Shown here piece after piece: positions 26,401 through 38,600 of a stretch of 64,000 nucleotides of DNA. The notes under the pieces are model-generated. The model did not search any database, was not told the origin of the DNA, and saw only the letters and a program-made list of their open reading frames with translations. Location: assembly GCA_037976565.1 (NCBI GenBank), contig CP137685.1, positions 22,165,420 through 22,229,419 on the forward strand. The letters run 5' to 3'. The position numbers and the translations under genes were made by a program. The DNA comes from Mesocentrotus franciscanus (lineage: Eukaryota; Echinodermata; Echinoidea; Camarodonta; Strongylocentrotidae). Position 1 is the stretch's first letter, and every line of letters starts with the position of its first letter.

Positions 26401-29400
26401 CAGCCTTATTAATTGAAAAGGGCATAGTCAGAGTATTTTTTAAACAGTTCAACCAATTTGAATAACCGGATGTGTCTGTTTAAAAGTTTAAAACTAAAAC
26501 CAAAGAAAAAGGAGTATGGGTCCAACTAATAATACTTGCGGAACACCAACCCCAAAATGCCAACAAAAGCCTACCGGTACATGTTTCCAGATACAGCTGT
26601 GCTTGTACCATAAGTATTTAAGAAGTCGTTGTATCTGTAATCTTGTAGGCTTTGATGGTAAGAGGGGTGTGCAAGAAAAAAAAGAGGGGTTAAACTTGTA
26701 CTATTGTTTAAGCAATATAAAAGAAAACTTGAAAACTATCCAAATCTTTTAAATGTTCTTCTCTTAAAAATCTTGAGAAAAAATAGTGTATTGGAAGTAA
26801 ATGGCCCAAGCCAAAGGAACCTTGACAATTGGAGGAAAAATATAAATATACCAAAAATAATATAAATAATTATAATCAGTAAAGGTTCTGCATTTTTAAA
26901 TTGTATAACAGGCAGTTTTGACTCAATTTATGACTAATATTTAAGTAATCACAGAATAGAGGAATATTCCAACATTAAAGAGGTTAGAAAACATATGAGA
27001 TATCTTCTTCTTTATTTTGGTCTTAATGACCTATTTTGATAATTCAAAGGTCATTTATGAGTATGAAATCTAAAAGAGAAATGTAGCAAAATAACTAATT
27101 CAATTTTATAATTTACGATTATTTACAACTACTCATGTATGCGTAGCACCACAGAAGGAAGACGAGGATATTTATTTGAAAATGGATGGTAAGATGCAAT
27201 TTAGTGACAGATTAGTACTCTAACATGTCATTCACAACATTAACAAAAAATGCTGCTCCTGCTGTATATGCAAAAACTTAAACAATATTTATCCACAACA
27301 GCATGCAAACATATTGTTAATATGCTACATCTGAAGAAAGTACTGCAACATTTGGTTTGTATGATATGAGCAATGTAGAATTCTATAACAAGAATGGTAG
27401 TAAGGAAAAACTGTATGTGATGTATTTATTGAATATTCAAATTCAAATTATATTTTACATCAAAGATAGTCATTGTCTATGGTGTACCTATCACCAAACA
27501 AGATGTTTCTCTTTATTTTAAGGGTTACACATTATATACACGATATGAGCTCTAAATGCTATATCTCAAACGAGTTATTGCAAGTTAAGATGCACTCTAA
27601 AATAGCATAAAAGAAACTCGTGAGCAGGCTAGTTGGCACGTCTGTATGCGCTCGCATTCAAGTAGGGCCCACTTCTGTGCGGGCTCTATTTTATGCGACC
27701 GTATGTAAAGTGAACAATGTTTTATTTTCGTAAATTTTGCAACCGACAACCCATAGAATGCCCGTTTAATTTTCTTGAAGATGGTTTTATACTTTTTAGC
27801 TGCACACAAATTATTTTTTAAGGTGACTTCAGTGTACAAGACTCAGACAGGGATCACAAAGACACGAAGGAAAAAAATAATAATATTGATTGCATTCAAA
27901 TGTTCCTATTATTTTTTTTTCCATTTTTATTTATGAACTCTACAAGAAAACGAAAAATTGGCAGTGTTGTAGGAGTGATAATGTCTTGCTATTATTCATC
28001 TTAATTAAAGAATATGACCTAAAGATTTTAATTTTTACAAAGCCAAGGCTTCATGGTCTGTTTATCATGTTAGTAACCATTTTTTGCATTGTAATTAATT
28101 TTTGTTTGGTTACGTTCATGTTTTGTTTTGCTTACGTTCTAAAATTCAAACATACTAACTGTACTATTTAACTTTTTAAATACATTTTAAAAAGTCGGCA
28201 AGATTATTTAGAAAGTGACATGATATGCTGTGAAATTATGAATCATCATCATCATTAAAATCATAATATATACAACATTAGGAAAATAGCAATTACAGTT
28301 ACAAACCATTGTATTTCATTAACATAATTATCTCTAACAAATTTCCTTTAGTAGAATGCATGTAAATACATGTGTGAGCTGAGGTTTGGTCGTGAGCCCA
28401 ACGCTCGACCCTCGTATTAAAGCTGATGTGAAAAGTGTTTTATCAAGGTTTGGTTGTTTGTTTTCACCCGACTGCCAAGAAAGCAGTTTGAATCAAAGAT
28501 GTGCGATTTTTTAAATATTTTGTCCATCAACATATTTATACCAAAGAGGTACCATTGCTTTCATAGACATTATATTCTTTGATATATCTAGCTCAAGCTT
28601 GATAATTTTCTGATTTTAATCGGTTTCCAAATTTTTTGATTTTTTGTTGTTGTTCTTGATTTTTGTTGTTGTTTTTTTTGTAAATTTGTTATCATGATAT
28701 TTCCCCCAAAAATGGATAGTCCCTGAGATCGATGTAAATCTAGTTTAAAATTAGATCGATGTAAATCTAGTTTAAAATTAGGGGGTGAGGTGCCATTTTT
28801 TCATGACTTTTTCAATACTTTTCTTAAAATGATATGTTGAATTTGTACTATGATTTCTGAGGAATTGAGGCTATAAAAACTGTACCATGACCATCATTTT
28901 CAAATACAGTTTTGGTACTCGTGATTTATAATTACTGATTAGGTTTTAGATGCTGCTTATAAGTATCGGCTTGCATGGTGATATAGATATACAGTAGGCT
29001 TGCAGTTGCACCACTAGGTTTTATAGCATTGATTTGTCCAAAACTTAGTCAAAAATTAAAATAATTTTCTTAACAAAAATAGGCCTATTTTAGGCATAGA
29101 ATAAAGCTTACACCAAATATATTGATCTCCTGAACTTAACATGGCAAATTTCATTATGATACACCTTTCAATTTTTTTTCACAAATAATGAATGAGGAGT
29201 AATAAAGCAGTATGAAGATTTATGTTTTATCATATTTTTGCATCATTTGGGCATGCCATCTTGTAATATCAAGTTGCTGTATTAGAGATTAAATTGATTT
29301 CCATCATGACTTATTATCATTTGTCTGCATGGGGATTTTGTTTTTGTTTTGTTAATTGCAGCCAGCCCTTCCATTTCTTTATGGGCAACTCAATATATCT

Positions 29401-30340
29401 TACATTCCAATAATGTTTGTCATCATTATAGGTACATTTTTATAGCAAAGAAAGTTAAAAACTAATCTGCATTAAAAAAAATATTTAGCATCATTTAAGT
29501 TTATCGAGTATCTGCTTTTACATGCAGATGGTATCATAATGTGGTATTGTTTTTGTTTCAGATATAAATAGATTATATTATATTATTATAGGGTTTTGTT
29601 GTTAACTTTGTATATAGACACATGTAAGCTTATATGCATGGAAAGGTATACTGCTTTCATTAAAAAAATAGCCAGCTAATTCTTCATATAGTGACTGCTT
29701 TTGCAGCTAGAACTACATGTAATGGGAATGATTGCACTTTCATGTGCATAATATTACTACACATTCAATCTGTGGTGCAAATGGAAAATGACCATTTGGT
29801 TAATATTATATTTGCTTTAATACTTGTGTCCTTTTTCAGGGCACATATGGCTTTCAGTCTATTGGGGCGTTGCAAGAAAGTTGCAATCAATTGCAAATCC
29901 CCCCAAATCAAGCGTAAGTCTTGCGATCGATTGCAAATTTGCAATTGATCGCAACTCAAAATTTCTTGCAATGCCCCATTAGTAAGAGAGAGAGAAAGGG
30001 AAGAATAAAAGCTAGATCTAGTTAACTTAATTTAATTGTTAAAACTTTAATCCTAACAAAATCCTAGGAAATTTAGGAGCCTAGTGTGGCGTTACAAGAA
30101 AGTTGGGTTGCAATCGATTGCAAATATCAGTTGCAAATTTTGCAACTTGCGATCAATCGCAACTTTCTTGCAACGCCCAATATGTGTTATCATATCATGA
30201 AGATATTTAGTTTGAATTCTTGCATTAAAAAAAAAAAGAAGAGAAGCCAAACATTACTTCATTTTTTCTTTGGGGGGAGGGGGTCTGAATCTGTTCTGTT
30301 TCCGGTCCTTGAAGTGGGATATCATTGACCAATAAGAGCG

Positions 30341-30378
<38 letters not shown>

Positions 30379-32612
30379 TGTGTAGTGTATTTAGTACATT
30401 CTTTTCAATTGCAGGGAGGGGCTATGTATACATCGCTCCCTTGGATTGCATCTCAGAATCCGATTTTTGTTTCTTTTTTTCTTATTGTGATGTTATGCAT
30501 TTGAAGAGAGCCTTTTAAACACATCAATATCTTTTGTTTGCTAACAAACTTCTTTACGCCTTTTGAAATATAATTTATTATTATTGTTATCATTACAACT
30601 GTTGATATCAAAGACTCTGTGCATGTCAAGCTGGTTCCCAAATAATACCTCTTGCTTGAGGTGTGAATACCATATACTTATGATTACCAGTATTTACTAA
30701 CCAATATCTTAATTATTATTTTGTTAAATACTTCTGTATTGTTTTTTAGCTCAAGGATATAGCATTTATAAAAAAATTATATGCTGTACTAATCGATTGA
30801 AACTTTTTTTCTTGGCATTTTATATTCTATGTATAATTATATATACTGTCCTGTGTTGAATGTGAGATGTGAATGTGTTTTTTCTAATGGTTTAATTATG
30901 TTCTGCATTTATGGAGACCTAGACAAGATTCATTATTCTCTTTCTCAAAATGAAATGTGAGAAATGTGAGAAAGAAGTATGAATGGCAACTTAATGTGGG
31001 TGTGGGTGTGTGGGTGTGTTTGTTATGTTTGTGGGAGAAGTAGGGGGGGTAATAGGGTGGATTCATAATTAACAGCGCCCCCACCGGCAAGCCGCGACAG
31101 GCCAATTCATCAGCTCGACATCTTTCAAATATAGCAGCGGGACAAAAGAGAAGGACAGGGAGGAAAAGAAGAAAGAAGAAGAAGAAGAAGAAAAGAAGAA
31201 GAAGAACAAGAACAAGAAGAAGAAGAAGCAGAAGAAGCAGAAGAAGCAGAAGAAGAAGAAGAAGAAGAAGAAGAAGAAGAAGAAGAAGAAGAAGCAGAAG
31301 AAGCAGAAGAAGAAGAAGAAGAAGAAGAAGAAGAAGAAGAAGAAGAAGAAGCAGAAGAAGCAGAAGAAGCAGAAGAAGAAGAAGAAGAAGAAGAAGAAGA
31401 AGAAGAAGAAGAAGAAGCAGAAGAAGCAGAAGAAGCAGAAGAAGAAGGAAGAAGAAGGAAGAAGAAGAAGAAGAAGAGGAGGAGGAGGAGGAGGAGGAGG
31501 AGGAGGAGGAGGAGGAGGAGGAGGAGGAGGAGGAGATAAAGAAGTAGAGGATAATACTGATGATGAAAAAAGAAAGAAGAGGGGAGGAGGAGGAGAATGG
31601 GAAGAAGAGGAAGGAGAAGAAGAAGAAGAAAGTGTATAAGGAGAGTGCCAACTAAGAAGAGAAAGGAAATGGAAGGGAAGAAAAGATTAAGGAAGAAGAG
31701 GACACACACAAGTGGGATGGAGAGAAAAGCAAACAGCAGGAGAAAGACGTGTAGATGCTAACATTTCTTTTGTTTTCTTTCGTTGCTGTGGTGGTAGACT
31801 CCAAATATGAAACATAAACATACATTTTGCATGTATTTTTCTTTGACAATTTATGATGTTTGCATGTTATTTCTTTGAAATAGATCCTCATGATGATACC
31901 TATGACTTGGGAGGTGAGCATGACTAAATTTCTTTTTAGAGATACAATTTATTATTTATATCTATGTTTTTGAAATTCATACTTAATAACATTGTCACAC
32001 AAAGCACCACATTTAAATGCAACTTGTGTACCTACCTAGTTTGCAGGTATGGGCTCTATTTTGACACTAAACGTAATTTAAAAAACTGTCTTAAAGGGGG
32101 CCAGGGAGTCCACCCTGATATCTAGCTGGTATTAATGAAAGCAGAAAAACAAGAGTAACAAATTAGTACAAGTTTGAGCAATATCCGATTGAAAATAGGA
32201 AAGTTATGAATTTTTTGAAGTTGTCATCAGGAAAACACAAATTGGCAAGACTTTGACATATCTTGCGAGGTCCTCGCCAACTTGCGATAGAGAGAGAGAC
32301 AGAGAGAGAGAGGGGGCAGAAAAAGAGAAAGGCAGAGATGAAAAGGAGGAAAAGAATGTGAGAAAAGCTGACAAAACTCCTTTTCTATAGACCCATCATC
32401 ATGGTATCTATTTTAGTTTGCTTCATTTTGTAATTCCTTGTTTTGTTAACCCGCACGTTTATGATTTTGTTTTGTTTTGTATTTTTTAAAAATTAAATGG
32501 ACTTCCAGATTTTGGTACACAGGATACGTATGAGTGCACAGAAATTGGTAAGCTTATAATTATTGAGTGCCCAAACTCTCAAATGTACACTGTTTCTCCT
32601 ATAACCATATGA

Positions 32613-32661
<49 letters not shown>

Positions 32662-35600
32662 TACATATTATTGTATTCTTGTAATTGATTGTTGTTTCCA
32701 TTAAAGGGAGACAGTATATATCATATAAAATAAGCTAAGGCTGTGCATAAGCGTGTATTTTGGTAGTCGTATACACGTCGGACATAGGGCTGGATACACG
32801 TGTACACGGTTGCCATGTTTTTTTTCTTCTCTCGCTTGTCATGTTTGCTGTGGCGACTTTTACATACCCGTATGTCTAATGTTGACCTCGGGTCGAAGTA
32901 GGGGAAGAAGCTAGCACATCGCTAGCAAGGTGTATAAGTTGTTGAAATGATTTTAAGAAAGCGTCGTGTGTCTTGCTTCAAGTATGTTTGTAAACTTTGT
33001 AGGTAAAGACTAATATTCATATCCCTTTTCTCATACACAAGTCACTGCGTGTACACGTGTACGAGAAATAGAACACTTGTAGTTGTCGAACGGACGAGTA
33101 CACGTAACATCAGTGTACACATCGCAGCCTTAATAACAAATCCATTTTTCCATTCTTCATGGCCCTTTCGCCTGTTGTCTGTCAAGTTGTAAAATTGTAT
33201 CAATATATTTATTGTTTATTTATGTATTCTTCCACCTTCATGTAGTAAGACCCTTTTAATCATCATATTAATATATGTTTTTTTAATTTTGCTGTAAAAT
33301 ACTTTCTATGTCTTTGTTTAATTACTTGGATTTATCCTAGTTTGCTTCATTTTCTATCTCCTTGTTTTGTTAACCCGCATGTTTATGATTTTGTTTTGTT
33401 TTGTTTTGTTTTTAAATTAAATGCACTTCTAAATTTAGGTCTACAGGATACGTATGAGTGCACAGAAATTGGTAAGCTTATATTGAGTGCCCGGACCGTC
33501 AAATGTGCAACATTTCTCCTATAACCATTATATACATATATATATAAATATATATACTATTTTATTCTTGTAATATATTGTTGTTCCCATGAAAGATAGA
33601 CAATATAAACCATATCAAATCCATTTTTCCATTCTCCTCGCCTGTTGTCTTTCATGTTGTGAAATTGTATTAATATATTTATTGTTGTGCCCCCACCCCA
33701 CCAGTGACTGTCACCTCTAAACTGTACCTCTGCATTCATTACCCTTTGTACAGTCAGACCTGTCTTAGTGGCCACCTCTCTATAAAGGCCACCTCTCTAT
33801 AGTGACCATGCATTTTGTCTCCCTTGAGAAAGAAACATGTGTTGTAGAACCAGTCTATAAAGGCTACTTGTTTATAGTGGCTATGCATTTTAAGAAATGT
33901 GTGTTGCAGAACCTGTCTAGAAAAGCCTCCTGCCTACAGTGGCCATGCATTTGATATCCCTGAAGAAAGAAATATGTGTTGCAGAACCTGTCTAGAAAAG
34001 CCACCTGTCTATAGTGGCCATGCAGTTTATATCCCTCAAGAAAGAAATGTGTTGCAGAACCTGTCTAGAAAATCCACCTGCCTACAGTGGCCATGCATTT
34101 TATATCCCTTAAGAAAGAAATATGTGTTGCAGAACCTGTCTAGAAAAGCCACCTGTCTATAGTGGCCATGCAGTTTATATCCCTCAAGAAAGAAATGTGT
34201 TGCAGAACCTGTCTAGAAAATCCACCTGCCTACAGTGGCCATGCATTTTATATCCCTTAAGAAAGAAATATGTGTTGCAGAACCTGTCTAGAAAAGCCAC
34301 CTGTCTATAGTGGCCATGCAGTTTATATCCCTCAAGAAAGAAATGTGTTGCAGAACCTGTCTAGAAAAGCCACCTGCCTATAGTGGCCATGCATTTTATA
34401 TCCCTGAAGAAAGAAATATGTGTTGCAGAACCTGTCTAGAAAAGCCACCTGTCTATAGTGGCCATGCAGTTTATATCCCTCAAGAAAGAAATGTGTTGCA
34501 GAACCTGTCTAGAAAAGCCACCTGTCTATAGTGGCCATGCAGTTTATATCCCTCAAGAAAGAAATGTGTTGCAGAACCTGTCTAGAAAAGCCCCATGCCT
34601 ATAGTGGCCATGCATTTTATATCCCTGAAGAAAGAAATATGTGTTGCAGAACCTGTCTAGAAAAGCCACCTGTCTATAGTGGCCATGCAGTTTATATCCC
34701 TGAAGAAAGAAATGTGTTGCAGAACCTGTCTAGAAAAGCCACCTGTCTATAGTGGCCATGCAGTTTATATCCCTCAAGAAAGAAATGTGTTGCAGAACCT
34801 GTCTAGAAAAGCCACCTGCCTATAGTGGCCATGCATTTTATATCCCTGAAGAAAGAAATATGTGTTGCAGAACCTGTCTAGAAAAGCCACCTGTCTATAG
34901 TGGCCATGCAGTTTATATCCCTGAAGAAAGAAATGTGTTGCAGAACCTGTCTAGAAAAGCCACCTGTCTATAGTGGCCATGCAGTTTATATCCCTCAAGA
35001 AAGAAATGTGTTGCAGAACCTGTCTAGAAAAGCCACCTGCCTATAGTGGCCATGCATTTTATATCCCTGAAGAAAGAAATATGTGTTGCAGAACCTGTCT
35101 AGAAAAGCCACCTGTCTATAGTGGCCATGCAGTTTATATCCCTCAAGAAAGAAATGTGTTGCAGAACCTGTCTAGAAAAGCCACCTGTCTATAGTGGCCA
35201 TGCAGTTTATATCCCTCAAGAAAGAAATGTGTTGCAGAACCTGTCTAGAAAAGCCACCTGTCTATAGTGGCCATGCATTTTATATCCCTGAAGAAAGAAA
35301 TATGTGTTGCAGAACCTGTCTAGAAAAGCCACCTGTCTATAGTGGCCATGCAGTTTATATCCCTCAAGAAAGAAATGTGTTGCAGAACCTGTCTAGAAAA
35401 GCCACCTGTCTATAGTGGCCATGCAGTTTATATCCCTCAAGAAAGAAATATGTGTTGCAGAACCTGTCTAGAAAAGCCACCTGTCTATAGTGGCCATGCA
35501 GTTTATATCCCTCAAGAAAGAAATGTGTTGCAGAACCTGTCTAGAAAAGCCACCTGTCTATAGTGGCCATGCATTTTATATCCCTGAAGAAAGAAATATG

Positions 35601-38600
35601 TGTTGCAGAACCTGTCTAGAAAAGCCACCTGTCTATAGTGGCCATGCAGTTTATATCCCTTAAGAAAGAAATATGTGTTGCAGAACCTGTCTAGAAAAGC
35701 CACCTGTCTATAGTGGCCATGCAGTTTATATCCCTCAAGAAAGAAATGTGTTGCAGAACCTGTCTAGAAAAGCCACCTGTCTATAGTGGCCATGCATTTT
35801 ATATCCCTGAAGAAAGAAATATGTGTTGCAGAACCTGTCTAGAAAAGCCACCTGTCTATAGTGGCCATGCAGTTTATATCCCTCAAGAAAGAAATGTGTT
35901 GCAGATCGAACTTGTCTAGAAAAGCCACCTGTCTATAGTGGTCGCTGTCTATTTCCCTTAGGTTTGACTGTACTAGCTCAGAATCTGGCCAATTGAATTT
36001 TAACAATCTCCACCAATGCAGCGCAATCTCCTTCATTTGCTCAAGCTGAAGATGGCATGATTCCGTGCAAGGCATGCCCGGTGTTTAGGCTGGGCGTATC
36101 GATCACGCCATCTTCGGCTTGCAGCAGGTAGGGGAATGAAGAGATCGCGATTGCGAAATAAAATATAACCGGCCAGATTCTGAACGACCCATGTACATGA
36201 AGGTTCCTCTTTTCAGAATCAACACTATAGCCATAACGAAACCTCTTGAACATTAAAGAAAAAGTTGAGTTCTGGTCATGCCATTATATTGTGAAGGAAA
36301 CTGTCTTGAAGCAATTTGAAATGGCTATGTAGTAAATAAGAATTGATTTAAATACTGGGAAGTTTGGAACGGTCAAAATGTAAAGAAATTTACTCTTTAT
36401 ACTAAAGATCACCTGCAGTGCACACAAAAATCAGTATATGGGACTACACACAACAGTTCGTCCAAACTTTCGACTATATGTCTTGTCATATTTCAAATCA
36501 AAGTTTGAAGGGCATTTTTTTCCAGAGTAATCCTTTTCAGGATACAACTCTACTTTGATACTCTTCCTAACTGACATACAGAGAATTGAAAGCTCATATA
36601 TTATTTTCATATTTACAAGAACTAAACTTTCTCTTTAAAGCCTAAAGGGGAAGTCCAACCTGATATCAAGTTGGTTTTAGTGGAAGCAGAAAAATGAGAG
36701 AAACAGCTCGGTGAAAGTTTGAGCAAAATCCAATGAACAACAAGAAAGTTATGAATTGTCAAACTTGCAATAAATCAAACACAAATGGGCAACTCTTTGA
36801 CGTATCTTGCGAGCTCCTGGCTCTCAAATTTGCTATGTACAGAAAATCTCATAAACTTTCATTTTCTTAGGTATTGATGACATGGGTTGTATAAAAACAT
36901 GCACAATAATTATATCTAGGGTGAATGTATGATTGAACATTTTCTTAAGGGAAATTATACATTTTTGAAGTTTTTTAGTACAGGGCAAATAAGAGGGGAG
37001 CTCAGAAGATACGTCACAGAGTTGCCAATTTGTGTTTGATTGATTGCACCTTAAAAAATGCGTAACTTTCTTTCACCGACCTGTTAATATTTTTTTTCTG
37101 CTTCTATTAAAACCAACTTAACATCAGGGTGGACTTCCCCTTTAAACAACAACATCCAAAGTGCTCTTAACTAGCACTTCTAACATCTTTACATCTTGAA
37201 GAAAGGCATTTCCGGTTATTGTTGACACTTAGGTCCTTCATTTATCAAAATGCTTATTTCAAAACGAAACTAAAACAAGTTATTAGATTGCATCATTTAC
37301 TAAGCTACTAAGCTATAAAGCATTGTGTGAAAGTACATATAGCTAGCATTCATTCATGTTACAACTGGGCAACGCACAGGTGCACGAAACTATCTTCCTC
37401 TTCGACACCATACTTTTGAAAACATAATTTGTGCTGCTAGTGTGTTCTTGTGTTATTGTTGAACTATGGCTTTGGAAAACATATTGGAATGTATTTCTGA
37501 CTGTGAATTTGAGGAAAAGGGTAAGAAATCGTAGCAGTTGAAAAAGGCAGTTAAAGATAAACTTGAGTTCTGGTAATGATAGAAGATAAATTCTCACAGA
37601 ATCCAACAACACTTGCATTGAATGTTCAAGATTACAAATGAATGACATATGTGCCAAACGATTTTGGTAGAAAATGTACCGGTATAGGGGCTGAGTAATG
37701 ACCATAGAAAAATAACGAAATCAAGGTGAGTAGGCCCGACACCATGTGCAAATGAGAGTTGTGGTTTTTATAGAAGATAATTTCCTGCAAGTTCGTGTGA
37801 GGTTGTTTTTTATTTTACTGGTTCAAACAATCGATCTACTGCAGGATAAGCAATCCAGAATGAATTATAGCCATGTTTTCTCGACATACGATGCCCATAC
37901 CAGAGCTCAAGATTAGCTTTAAGATGAGTAGTACTTTGCATTTCTAAGGAGTTTGTTTTGTTTGCATATATACATCCTCGGCCTCTTTCTATAATCTTTA
38001 AAAAAAACTGTTTTATCATGGCTACTCCTTTCTCGCAATATTTACTCTTTCCTGCATAATTGTTATTACACGTATATCCTGTGGTTGTACTCTTTTGTTT
38101 CTGTTTATATTTATATTCATTATCTTCTTTCTCTTTTGGTAGAACCACATTGTTAGGATATGGCATTGGTAAAAGCATATACCACTTTGATGAGGCTTAA
38201 AGATGAACTTGAGTTCTGGTAATGATAGAAAATAAATTCTCACAGAATCAAACAAAACTTACACTGAATGTTCAAGATTACAAAATATTACAAGCGCCTA
38301 ACGATTCTGGTAGAAAATGTATAGGGGTTGAGTAATGAGCATAGAAAGATAAGGAAATTAAGGTAGGTATAGGCCTGACACCCTGTGCTTAACACAGGTC
38401 ACTATGCAAATGAGAGTTGTGGATTTTATTGAAGATGATCCCCTGCAAGTTTTTGTGAGGTCGTTTTTATTTTACTGGTTCAAACAATCGATCTACTGCA
38501 GGATAAGCAATCCAGAATGAATTATAGCCATGTTCTCTCGACATATGATGCCCATACCAGAGCTCAAGATTAGTTTTAATGTTGGCTAAATTTTCATTCA

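Larger units (their letters stand above)
27189..31883. other. Intron 7: AT-rich, two foldbacks and purine repeat
   Basis: A 4.7 kb intron. The stretch 27200-29850 is AT-rich with a short direct duplication at 28724-28780 (ATCGATGTAAATCTAGTTTA twice) and no supported gene. It also holds the foldbacks at 29860 and 30082, a GA repeat at 30344-30376 and the purine tract at 31141. A possible decayed exon begins at 30415 (see findings). Confidence 0.6.
32410..33690 (+). repeat. Tandem duplication of exon 9/10 with flanking introns
   Basis: The block 32410-32720 plus 33133-33225 matches 33338-33690 in order: TTTGCTTCATTTT, TTGTTAACCCGCA, the exon, TTTCTCCTATAACCAT, an AT repeat, CAAATCCATTTTTCCATTC and ATTGTAT-AATATATTTATTG. 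The first copy is interrupted by a MITE absent from the second. Confidence 0.85.

Noticed and set aside
30896..31709. 251- and 194-codon Leu/Ser-rich frames on the minus strand
   Set aside because: Produced by the GAA/GGA purine tract; no domain or splice context.
33899..35919. Repeated Cys-rich open frames (MCCRTCLEKPPVYSGH type)
   Set aside because: They are frames through the 72-75 bp satellite; unit length is not a multiple of three, so frames shift and stop. Same strand as the gene but within an intron.
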